Origin: Carposina sasakii
Taxonomy: Eukaryota > Arthropoda > Insecta > Lepidoptera > Carposinidae
Length of the DNA stretch: 64,000 nucleotides
Assembly: GCA_014607495.2 (NCBI GenBank)
Contig: CP053154.1
Coordinates: 14,942,001 to 15,006,000 of the forward strand
Direction: 5' to 3'
Part shown: positions 21,580-32,800 of the stretch, piece by piece
Layout of the letters: each line of letters opens with the position of its first letter
Numbering within the stretch: the first letter of the stretch is position 1
Made by a program: the position numbers and the translations under genes
Notes under the pieces: generated by a model
The model's input: the letters and a program-made list of their open reading frames with translations, nothing else
Databases searched by the model: none
Told to the model about the DNA's origin: nothing

Positions 21580-22062
21580 TAAATAACTGTACCTAATATC
21601 CATACCTCTGCAATCCAGTTATCAGACAAGGTCGTCGGATCCAAAAAACTACGGCCATGTTTTACTTTTACCACTTTAACGAGATCTCTCATTTTCCATA
21701 GCTCCATGCCGCTGATTAATTTTTGCAGCTGCTTAGACTCTGACTCCTCGAAGATGTGTATAACAATTGTTTGGTACTTGTTTTCGGCGGGCGGATTATT
21801 CAATATATCGCCGCCCTGTTGCAGGGCTTCTAGGCCTAGCCGTGCGACGACCATGTGAAATTTAGTCTCATCCCCTTGCTTTTGTGGTGCCATAATTGAT
21901 TCGAATTGAGCGAACCACAGGCGCAGATTGTTCAATCCAGAAGTCTGGAATTTTGGCTTGAAGGGAGATCGATTCCACTACCGGTACTTTTGCTGGTGCT
22001 TGCTCTGATGCAGACGTGCAAGGTAAAGTTTTAAGTGGTGCCGAATACATCTTGCGTGACAA
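21580..22062 (-). pseudogene. Gypsy-type gag fragment, frameshifted
   Basis: Reading on the minus strand, one frame (22062 to about 21940) gives SLQAKIPDFW, and another (about 21935 to 21579) continues LRLWFAQFESIMAPQKQGDE, MVVARLGLEALQQ, NPPAENKYQTI and ESESKQLQKLISGMELW. These are ordered blocks of the lepidopteran Ty3/Gypsy gag protein. The frame change and a drifted C-terminal part show a dead copy; no protease or pol follows. It sits directly downstream of an LTR and primer site at 22201-22368. Confidence 0.8.
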
Positions 22063-22200
22063 AAATTACTTTAGTGTTTATATATGCCTCTTGAAGTTTC
22101 TGCCGGAGGATCCCGCTTGTGGGAAGCCGACGAAATGTGCAAATCACTAAGATGTCCCTGCAGATATGTCGTAGGCGGCGTATATCACGATGATCACGTC

Positions 22201-22368
22201 GGGGTCACCAGTTTAACGTATTCCTTACGTTAATAATAATAAACCTATTGTTTATATACTGTCGTATTGACTAGGGTTTTGTGCTGATCTAGGTATATCT
22301 TAATTATTATGATTTATCTAATTGTCAATACAAGAGAAATAGATAAAATGACACCAGTGACTGTTACA
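22201..22368 (-). mobile_element. LTR and primer-binding site of the degraded Gypsy element
   Basis: On the minus strand an LTR-like segment starts TGTAACAGTCACTGG (from 22368) and is followed by TGGTGACCCCGACGTGATC (22210 downward), a typical insect Gypsy primer-binding site. LTR length is about 158 bp. No partner LTR was found, so the 3' half of the element is lost. Confidence 0.65.
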
Positions 22369-22740
22369 CCACATATTTATGTGATTATTCTTATTATTTA
22401 TTATTTTAACACTCCCCACCCAAGTTTTAGACGGGTGTGGTGATCACTGTCGTCTTACGAAAGTGACTGTCATACACAGTACCACGAAGTTGTAGATAAT
22501 ATATTCGTAATGGTTTTATCTTCTTTTAATACCTACCCACGATAAATGATTTATATCTCATGAAATAATATAAGTAGTTCTATAGCAAAGTAAGTAACAT
22601 TACAGCTAGGTTATATTTCTATTATTACAGCATAAGCATTACTATGTATGCTATCAAGTTTGAACGTATGATAATTAATAGACGGAGTACACAGATTGAA
22701 GCATTCATAGGAAGCTGATGGACAAATTGAAAGACACAAC

Positions 22741-23220
22741 AATGGGGTAGTTTCCTATGGTTGAATCTAAATAACATCTTATTATTATCAGAAGAAATAA
22801 TCAAAATCATACCTATCTGTAAAATTACAATTTGATTATGTGTCCAAATGAGGTAGTAATAAGCTTTCAAAGTTAAATGGGCAAATCCATTTTCAAATGT
22901 GAAACTAATTGAAAATTACATCACATGTCCACCTGCATAATTTACAGCAACTTTTGTTTTGTGACCATATTTATAAACGCAATATTTAATATAGCTGTAT
23001 AACACAAGTTCTTTTACGCGCATACAGCATATTGCTTAAAGAATGACATCACGTCGTGGTAGCCGTTTGTATGGAGCGTTTTTTGGCAAGTCTATAATTG
23101 TGATTTTAAAATCGTTATATCCCGGAGAGTTTTCACGCTAGCGAAGTTTTTCTTTCACAAATGTCTCTTTTCTTTTATGATCTTTCGATATAAGTACAAA
23201 AACTGTAAACGACCCTATTG
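22741..23220 (+). mobile_element. Repeat family C, copy 1 (~480 bp)
   Basis: End-to-end homologue of 58786-59260. Shared blocks include AAATCATACCTATCTGTAAAAT, TCCACCTGCAT, GTGACCATATTTATAAACGC, TAGCCGTTTGTATGGAGCGT and GTAAACGACCCTATT. The better copy shows terminal inversion AATAGGGATGTTTA / GTAAACGACCCTATT. Non-coding. Confidence 0.8.
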
Positions 23221-23608
23221 CCAGTCGGTACCTTATGAGTTTATTTAGTTTTTTATTTAGTATAGATAGAGTTTAGTTTGTAAGGTGATACTAAAACGAT
23301 TTCATTGACTCTTTAAATTTTAATTAGTCGTGTCAAACTTAGAGGTAATTATATAACAATTAATAAATTATAAATACATTGTAAATACTTATGAAATATT
23401 TTATTACAACTTGTCGCTAGTATTCAGTCGAAAGGACTCGAAACAAATGAGAAATGTCCAGACTGAGAGGAGACCTGTCAACCCCTCCCCACGCGTGGCA
23501 TTATCACATCCGAGGGTTATATACTAAACTGCAAACCGGTTTCTAAACGTCAAAAGACGACTACACAACCAATTTTAAAAAATCCTGTTTTGTATCAATT
23601 CTATCAAT

Positions 23609-23874
23609 ATACAGGAAGTAACAAAAAGGGTATGTTAAGCGAAAAGCTACGTAAAAAGCCCACTATAGGGAACCTATTCACTAAATTTGAGACTAGAAAT
23701 CACATGTTTATTTTTCAAGATTGTATGAAAATTCTTGAGATGTTTAAGAATTCTCCATACTATCCGGAAAAATAAACATCTGATTTCGAGTCTCAAATTT
23801 TGCAGATAGATTCTACATAGGGGGCTATATTCATAGCATTTCGCTTAACATACCCCTTCTGTTACACCCTGTAG
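23609..23874 (+). mobile_element. Fold-back MITE family B, complete copy
   Basis: Bounded by ATACAGGAAGTAACA and TGTTACACCCTGTA. Much of the element is self-complementary: GTATGTTAAGCGAAAAGCTA at the left pairs with ATAGCATTTCGCTTAACATA at the right, and AATCACATGTTTATTTTTC pairs with AAAAATAAACATCTGATTTC in the middle. This makes a near-continuous hairpin of about 265 bp. No ORF. Confidence 0.85.
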
Positions 23875-24484
23875 AGCACTGACTTTTTAAACTGATAGGA
23901 TAATACCAAATGTCATGGTTGATAGCGATCAGAAAATTGCGACCGTTCGCAGTTAGGGAATTATTGCGATCGGCATAATAGGCGGCCATTAATCAAAAAT
24001 ATAATTAAATTGAAATTAGTAAATTAGGGTGCCGAATAGATAAATAAATGATAGTCAGAACGTATTTGAAGCCAACAGTGAAGGCACTCGTGTAGATCAT
24101 GTAGCGCGTAGTGTAGTCATCTTGAATTAAATACATAATACAACTTACAGGTCTGAAAATTAATGAAAAATACAAGTAGTACATACATTGTAGTTTTAAA
24201 GATTTTGTCTTGTTTTTTTACATTTTCTATGTATTTTTCTATATAATAAAATATAATGCGCAGGCGCGGGGAGGTAGACGTGTAAAGCCACGTGCATTTA
24301 CATTGATTTGTTTTGTATTTGTCGTATTCCTTACTTGTCATATTGCAGATACGATGCAGTCCAATCGCATCGTAATACATCCATCCTTTATTATGAAAAT
24401 ATTTAGTTATAATGTATAAAAAAAAATAACCACGTGATTTAGAAAAATTACAATTGAAAATCTTATTTCTTTATATCTTATTGC

Positions 24485-24640
24485 CCTGTTCCCATTCTAC
24501 TTTGGGTCGGCGTAATATGTCTTCTATATCTTCCATTAATTCCTATAATCCGTCATCTCGTTACTGACTCCCAGTTCACGCATATCCTCTTTTACACGGT
24601 TTACCCAACACTTCTTAGGTCTTCTTCCAAATGTTTGAAC
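24485..24640 (-). mobile_element. RTE-like LINE 3' tail, truncated
   Basis: Minus-strand translation gives RRPKKCWVNRVKEDMRELGV followed by a degraded tail with YADPK, the usual end of RTE-like ORFs (GRPKKRW.D.VkeDm...). Very short and dead. Confidence 0.65.
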
Positions 24641-24869
24641 TATTATTTATTTGAAGAGTTTATCACGTTTGTCAGGTGAGCTTATTTTTCTGGTCTTGCC
24701 AACATGTTTCATTTTTATGAATGTCGGATTTGTTTGTACGTTTTATGTATATCTAATCAAAGTGAATATTGAAATATATTGTTTCCGAAATACGACAAGT
24801 CTGTAACACGGCCAAATCATAGCAAATCTTTACATTTGATACATATAAAAATAGATCCTTAGATAATTT

Positions 24870-24875
24870 TTTATT
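24870..24875 (-). terminator. Candidate polyadenylation signal of the fat-like gene
   Basis: AATAAA on the minus strand, 337 bp after the cadherin stop codon. The intervening sequence is partly GC-rich like the last exon, consistent with a 3' UTR. No transcript evidence; other signals further on are possible. Confidence 0.35.
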
Positions 24876-25211
24876 ACTTAGCCTAAAAGGAGAACGGTTT
24901 ATAAATGCATATCTAGTTTATAGTTACATGATATGAAACTATAAGTCAGAGCACCATTTCATTTTAATTCATTAGCACCGCACCGAGTGCGACCGCAACG
25001 TACACAACGGGCAAGAACCCGCCCGGGCGGCTCCAGTGCACGATATCACACGAGAGTGTCCGTCACATCACTCAAGGGAGGCGCACTTACACAGTAAGTA
25101 TCGGAAGATAATTAACCTAAGCTAGCTTTATACAGAGTCCGGATCACTACAGGCTATCAGTCGGGGCTAGAGGCCGGCGCAGCGCCGCGGCGGGCGGGCC
25201 GCGCGCCGCCG

Positions 25212-26801
25212 TCACACGTCCGTGTGCCGCGCGGGGGCCAGTCTGCCCGGAGCGGGCGAGTCCGGCCCGCCCAGCCCGCCCCGCTCGCCCGCGCCCTCCG
25301 CGCCGCTGTCGTCATCGTCGTCCTCGATCTCGCACAGGCGCGCCGACACGTCGCTGGCCGAGCGCGCGCCCAGCAGCGAGTGACGCTCTTCTGTAAACAT
25401 CACCAGAGATGAATTAGTGGTATCGAAGGAAGGAAGAACATGTTCGTGGCGGTGTCTGTAGGTCACTATTAATTGACTGCTCAACGTTCCATTTATATCG
25501 AGCAAACTGCAATAATCTTATTCGCTAGAAAATACTTTAAGGTACTTAGCTTATTCTACATTGCTAGACCTTATGGCTAGGTATTTATCTTACCGAGCAT
25601 GGTGATGAGGCTGGAAGCGTCGGTGTCCCGCAGCGAGCGTGCGCGCCACGCGCCGTCCGGCAGTGCGGGCACATCCGGCATGTCCGGCATGTCCGGGAGG
25701 TCCGGCGTGTCCGGCGCCGCGTTGTCCGCCAGCTCCGGGTCGTGAAGCAGGTATGATGAGGCTGTGGTATATAATACTTTTAGATGCGAGTACGTAGGCT
25801 GATTATAATCCGCGCTGCTTAAACTTAAGTTTGCATAATTATACATAAATAAGATGCATTTGTGTTATACACATAGATAATGTAGATGTGCTTTGAGCGC
25901 AGTGCATCATTTGATTGGATACTCGCACAAATGCAAAGTTTAGCTTAGTCCGCGTGAACTATACGTCATTTTATTATATTTTCATTTTATTTTACTATTT
26001 CAGGAAGGACAACAGCTATTAATTACTATAATGAAAATTGTAGACACATAAAGCCAATAACAGGTCTACGCTTATAGAAGCATTGTGAGAGCTATTCAGA
26101 CACTGATGCATACACAATTTACAACAGAGTTCCATAAAACCTAACGCGCTTATCAATAACAAACATATAAAAACAATTTAGGTACTAGATAAAATCTAGG
26201 TACCTACTAACTTATTAACGCAAAAAATTCTCACTAAGCACACGCCTCGATATGTTAAAACTAGTATTGAAGAGATCAAGCTCTACGCCTTTTCAAATTA
26301 ATATGTTGCATAAGTAAAACAGTAGCAATGTAGCCGCGACGACGAGACAACGATTAGTCTAACTTTTCATTGGGTCGGGTGTTTTATAACTTGTTTTTTT
26401 TTGTTATCGTAGTTTGTACTAGATAAGTAATGATAATTTAAAAGAATTTGTTATGTAAAGTAATCTATGTGCGACGTGAAACCCTGAGCAGCCGTGCAGC
26501 CTCACCGTCGGTGTAGCGCAGCGCGTCGGTGTCGAGCGCGGAGTCGGAGTCGGGCGCTCGGAGCCCGCCACCTCACTGATGCCGGCCAGCCCGCCGCCCG
26601 CGCACCAGTCCGAGCAGTCCCAGTGGTAGCCGCCCAGCAGGCGCGGCTCCGGCCCGCCCGCCGCCGGGGCCAGCCCTACCGCTAGCCCGCCCGACAACCC
26701 GCCCGGCAACCCGCCCGGCAACCCGCCCGACAACCCGCCCGACAACCCGCCCGGCGGGCCCACCACGCCAGTGCGCACGCGCGGCTTGCTGCCTTTCAGG
26801 T
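25212..26801 (-). CDS. kug: Fat-like exons 36-38: cytoplasmic tail with PDZ ligand
   Basis: Residues about 4413-4626 from exons 26801-26506, 25761-25594 and 25390-25212. Exon 36 has a [22 protein letters not shown] repeat, then [14 protein letters not shown], matching the YHWDxSDW box of FAT1-3. It is 296 bp where 297 is needed: the frame changes after SEVAGSE (plus strand near 26558), and the continuation [18 protein letters not shown] reads in the next frame. Exon 37 is a Asp/Pro repeat ([20 protein letters not shown]). Exon 38 ends [20 protein letters not shown] and [10 protein letters not shown], a class I PDZ-binding terminus conserved as HT(D/E)V in FAT proteins. Confidence 0.92.
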
Positions 26802-29800
26802 CTGTCGAAGAATAAAAAAGATCGGTTATTTAAAATTTAGCTTATGTTAGTAAGTTTTTTAGACATTTCTCTAGATAACATAAGTAATTCTATTTAATGA
26901 CGGCTGTGTTTCAGAAATGAGGTAGTAAGATCTAGAGGACCGAGAAGGAGACTCTGCAGCCGGTGCGGCCGGTGCTAGCGTCGCCTTAGAGAATGCCTCT
27001 AAATTCTAAATAAATAGACTTCAACAATATACACTTCAGGGATGTAATCTAGTGAAGCTCCACATTAGCACAAGGATAATAATATTTATTTATGAACTTA
27101 AAACTATTAGTTGGACTCGGACTCACCGTTATAGATCTTGTTGTCGACAAAGGTGTGCAGATGCATCTGCTCGGACCAGGGCTTGCGGTCGGCGTCGAGG
27201 TTGAGGTTGCGCAGGTAGTCGGGCGGCAGCGCCTCCAGCTCGTCTCCGGCCGAGCCGTACGAGCGCAGCGTGTCCGCGTTGTTGAGTGCGTCCGGCGCCG
27301 ACGGCGGCCGCGAGCGCGCCGCCAGGTTCGACAGCTTGCAGCCGCGCGGCGACAGCTTGTCCGTCGCGGAGTTCAGCGGCGGGGTGCGCGGACGCGGGCG
27401 ACGTTTCCTCTTCCGCGCTATTATTGCTAACGCTAGCAGCACCGCCAGTAGTAGGAACAGCGCGGCCGCCGCTAGCGCCTCCCAGCGCCGCGCAGACAGC
27501 CATGACCAGGCGGCGCTGAGGGCGCGCAGGGCCCCGGCGTCGTCGGTGCCCGCGCCCGCGCCCGCCACTACGGCGTCTGAGTATAGCGGATTGCCACAGT
27601 TCATGCCTGGAATATTTAATTTTTACCTTGCATTTACAAAAAATATGCTGTTTTATAGCCTCAGTTCAATACGATTGGTGCATTGTATATAAACAATTTA
27701 TTTTATTTCAGACATAAAGAAACTGGTCAATAGTATGTTAATATTTTGTTTTATGATTTATTTTCGTGACGTGACTACTCACCAGTCTTGTCAGGCGGGC
27801 ACAGGCAGCGGAAGGAGCCGGGCTCATTGAGGCACGTGGCCCCGTTGAGGCACGGCTCGCCCGCGCACTCGTCCACGTCGTACTGGCAGCGCGGCCCGAA
27901 GTACCCGCGGCAGCGGCACGACGGGCCCCACTCGCCCTGACAAGCGATAATACTATACGGTTCTGTATTCCGTACCCGAAGGGTTCCCAGACGTAATTCT
28001 ATTGTTTTGCCAATACTGTTGGGCTGACACCAGGCTGTATACTATGAACCGTGATAGGTAGACAGTTATTTTTTTTAGAAATGATGGTATTTCTTCCGCC
28101 ACTATAATAACAACCGATATAAAATAAATATCTATGGATTCTCTCACACAACATACATAACCCTTCATCCAACTCACACTCGATCGGTTTTTGAATGCTC
28201 GTTAGTATGTACGTACCTCCTCGCAGGCGCCGCCGTGCAGACACACTGGCGCCGCCCCCGCCCCCACCGCGCCGCACCAGCGCCCGCGCTCGCAGCGCGC
28301 GCCCTGCAGCCCGCCCGCGCACGCGCACGCGAACGTCGCGCCGCGCGCCGAGCACACGCGCCCCGTGCAGGCACGGCGCGCTGGCGCACGGGTCCGTGTC
28401 CATCTGCATAAACATCAAAACGGTACGGTGAGAATAAACGCTTATAGCGCTAAACACACATAGGTATATAAATTAGATAACAACGTATGATACGGTACCT
28501 CACAGTGTGGTCCGGTAAATCTGTCGTGGCACTCGCACTCGTACCCGGGCGGCGCCGGCAGCTCCCGGCACGTGCCCCCGTGCCGGCACGGCAGCGCGGC
28601 GCAGGCGGTGGGCGCGGGCAGGTCACAGGCGCCGAGCACCACGCCCACGCGCCGCGCGAGCTGCACGCGCCCGTCGCTCGACGCGCCACCCTCCTCCAGC
28701 GGCAGCGCCGCGCCGCCCAGCCGCACGTCCGCCAGGCAGCCGTCAAACCCGTCCGTTATCTGACACACGCACGGATTGCAGATGCTAAGAACTTCAGTTA
28801 AAAGATTGAGTGATACTGAATACAGGATGAGTAACCGATGCTTTAAATTAAAAATAATGTAAAAAGGTGTGTAAGTTGGCAATCATTTAACTGACGATGG
28901 TAACATCCGCGGCTTCTACTTAAACAAGGTAAACTATTGTCAACTATCTGAATAATAATTTCACGTGAAAATCCCATGCCGATTTTAAGTTTGACCTCCT
29001 TAAATTGTTGTGAGAGACGGTACCTGCTCGGGCGCGTTGGCGTGCTGGTGGCGCTGCAGGCTGGCGCCCAGCAGCAGGCGCTCGGCGCGCGCGTCCAGCA
29101 GCTGCGCGGGCGGCGGCGCAGCGGCGGCGGCGGCGCGGCGGTCCAGCCACAGCCGCACGGCCGCGCCGCGCCGCTCCAGCCGCGCCGCGTGCCACGCGCC
29201 GTCCGCCGCCGCGCCCTCCGCGCGCAGCCGCACCGCGCCCGAGCCCAGCTCCATGCGGAACTGCAACGCGCCGTCCTCGATCTGTCGCCGCAGATGCACG
29301 CTCTTATAGTACATACTCACAGGAAATTCTTTTACTAAATCTGAGAAGTTATAGCTAGAGAATAGACTCATCAAATTGTACCTTACACTGAAGATATTTT
29401 TGGCCACAATTATAACCGGTGCATCTAGAAACCTATTTAGTGAAAGAAATATTTCCACATCCTTCACATGATCTTTCCCGATTCACGCATAGCATAAGGA
29501 ACCGAAACTTAATGGAGATACGTAGTTTACGGAGATAGTAAGTTTAAGACTATTTATAACTTACCCAGACAAATAAATTAAAAAAAGTAAGTTCGTACCT
29601 CAAGTATGGCATAGTCGACCCTCCCGGCGACGTGCATGAGCGTACCGCGTGGCGCGCGCGTGCGGAAGCGCAGCGACAGCGTGAGCTCGTCGTCCACCAG
29701 GCGCGCACCCGCCACCGCGCCGCGCTCCACGCGGTACAGCAGGTAGCCGGCGCCCGCCAGCCGCGCCGGGCCCGCACCCGCGCAGTCGGCGCAGTCCGGC

Positions 29801-32800
29801 CGCTCGCAGCGCGCGCCCGCCCAGCCCGCCGGGCACGCGCACGCGCCGCGCAGGCGCAGCGCCGGGCCCGCCAGCGCGAACACCTCGCTCCACACGGCGC
29901 GCGCGCCGCCCGCCTCCAGCCGCTCGGCGCAGGAGCCGCGCGCGCAGCCGCCGCACGCCGCGCGCGGTAGTTCCTCCACCACGAGGCGCGCTCGTTCCTC
30001 CAGGCGCTCCAGGTGCGCGTGCAGGCGCCGGCGCAGCGCGTCCGCGGGCAGGAACCCGCCGCCCGGCGCGCGCACGCAGAAGGCCACGTCCAGGTCGGGC
30101 GCCACCTGGCGCGCCTCGTCGTCGCCGGCCGGCTGCGCGCCCAGCAGCAGCACGTCCTCGGGCGCCGCGTCGGCCGCCTCGCGCACGGCGCGCAGGAAGC
30201 CTTTGCGGTGGCCGAGCACAAAGTCGCGCGCCGTCACCTCGCGGAAGCGCACGAGCACGGCGCGCGCCAGCATCTCGTCCGTCAGCAGCGCCACGGTTAC
30301 GCGCACGAGCGCCGAGCCCGTGAACTTGCCGTCGTCCACCGTCACGTTGAGGCGGTACTCGCCCACGTCGAGGCGCGGCGCGGCGCGCAGCGTGCCGTCG
30401 CGCGCGTCCAGCTCGAACAGGTCGGTCGGCGCGTACGGAGCCGGGTGCGCGGGCGCCAGCGTCCACGTCAGCTTGTCGTAGGCGTCGCGGTCGGTGGCGA
30501 CGACGCGGCCGATGACTCCGCCCGGGAACTCGTCGCGGTACGAGTTGACGAGCACGTCGAGCGGGGTGACGACCGGCGGGTACTGCGACTGCTCCACGAC
30601 GCGCACGGTGACCCAGGCGTCCGAGAACAGCGGCGGCGCGCCGTTGTCGAACACGCGCACCTGCAGCTCGTAGCGCTCGCGCACGCGGTGGTTGTAGCGC
30701 GCCGCCGAGCGCAGCCAGCCGTCCTGCTCGAGGCGGAAGGCGCCCATCTCGTTGCCCGCCTGGAAGTCGAACGTGAAGGGAGCCGCGTTCGGCGCCGCGT
30801 CGGCGTCCGTCACGAGCAGCTGCAGAATGCCGTGTCCGAGCGGCCGGTCCTCCTGCACGACCGCCGAGTAGTTTGTCTGCGAGAACAGCGGCGGGTTGTC
30901 GTTTGCGTCAGTTACTTCGATGCGCACGAGCACGCTCGCCTCGAGCGCCGGCACGCCGCGGTCGCGCGCGCGCAGCTCGAGCGAGTACTCGGCGACCGCC
31001 TCGCGGTCCAGCGGCGCCGCCAGCGAGATGTAGCCCGTGTCCGGGTCGACGGCGAAGCGGCCGTCGGCGTCGCCGCGCGCGATCGAGTACGTCACGCGGC
31101 CGTTGGCGCCCGAGTCGGCGTCGTCGGCGATCACTTGCAGCACCCTCGTGCCGGGCGGCCGGTCTTCGCGCACGCGCGCCGCGTACGTCGCCTGCGAGAA
31201 CACGGGCGGGTTGTCATTGCCGTCCAGCACGGTGACGTTGACGACGGCCAGGTCGCTGAGCGGCGGCGCGCCCCCGTCCACGGCCTGCACGGTGAGGCTG
31301 TACTCGCGGCGCCGCTCGTAGTCCAGCGGCCGCGCTACGCTAAGGGCGCCGGTGCTGCGGTGCAGCGCGAAGTCGGCGCGGCCGTCGCCCGCTACCAGCT
31401 CGTAGCGCACCTCGGCGTTGACGCCGGCGTCGCGGCTGGCGGCGCGCACGCGCAGCAGCTCGGCACCGGGCGCGGCCAGCTCGGGCGCCGCCACGCTGTA
31501 GGCGCGGAACTCGAACTCGGGCGGGTTGTCGTTGACGTCGGCCACGCTAAGGCGCAGCGCGGCGGCGGCACTGCGCGGCGGGCGGCCGGCGTCGTTCGCG
31601 CGCACGCGGGCGCGGTGCTCGGCCTGCGTCTCGCGGTCGAGCGCGCGCCGCAGCGTCACGATGCCGCTGTCGGCCGCCAGCTCGAACACGCCCTCGCCCT
31701 CCGCCACGCCTTCCTCTTCCAGCGAGTACGTCACGGCACTGTTCTCGCCCAGATCGGGGTCTACGGCATGAATCTGAAATTAAAAAGTTCGTGTAATTAC
31801 AAAATATAAATCATATCCTGAATATTATTGGACATTTAAATAGTCACACATACCTTGGCGATGAGCGTGCCGGGTTCGGCATCCTCGGGAAGCGTGACGC
31901 TGTACACGTTGTTGGCGAACACGGGCGCGTTGTCGTTGATGTCGTCCAGCGTGACGGACAGCTCGGCGCCGCACGCCCACTCGGGCCGCGTGACGTCACG
32001 AGCGCGCGCCATCAGCCGATACTCGGACACGTTCTCTCGGTCCAGCTCGGACGCTACTGTTATAGCTCCGGTCTCCTGTAAAACCATTTCGAAATTACTA
32101 TTTAAAAACTGTGAATAAGATAATTTATTTATTAAAGCCTTAAGTTCTTGTAACCAAAAACCTATTCATATATCCATCAGATAAAAAAATAACATTGATG
32201 ACCTAAGCCTGCAAGACCGTCACCTGGTTGATGTCGAAGTGCTGGTGGTGGTCCCCCTCCAGCCAGTAGTGCAGGCGCGCGTGGGGCGCGGTGTCTGCGT
32301 CGCGCGTCTCCAGTGACGTCACGGCCGCGCCGCGCGCCGCGTCCTCACGCAGGCGCACACGCAGCCGCCCGCACGGACAGTACGGCGGGTTGTCTGTTAG
32401 ACAAACGTAACAGTTTTACTAATAATGACAGTTATTTATTTCTTTATTTACAGTTTTGACTGACGGGCGGATCAATGCACAACCGAAGTTGTTGATAATA
32501 GAATAGAGGCCGGAAACTTAGACGTTGTGTTCTTTATATAACGTAGAAAACCTATAAGCAACAAAACCCGAAATACTCACGTAAACAAGAATTATAAAGT
32601 TATTGCTAACTGAGTAGTTTTCGTCCGCTAGTGTAATGAAGCGACAAAAGAACAACAACAAAGGTGTTCATAATTACCATTGACATCGATGACAGTAACG
32701 TTAACGGTAGCAAAAGCGTTGAATTTCCCATCCGTAGCGATAATGTCGAGCACGTAATGGTCGACAGTCTCGCGGTCGAGTGGGCGCGCGAGTCTCAGTT

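Noticed and set aside
28195..29338. Several plus-strand Arg/Pro-rich frames over the EGF/laminin-G exons
   Set aside because: Antisense shadows of GC-rich exons without motifs or splice support.
30013..31809. 598-codon open frame on the plus strand opposite cadherin exon 30
   Set aside because: Mirror of a very GC-rich exon: its Arg/Ala/Val/His-rich composition comes from complementary codons, and the minus strand encodes clear cadherin repeats with splice sites.
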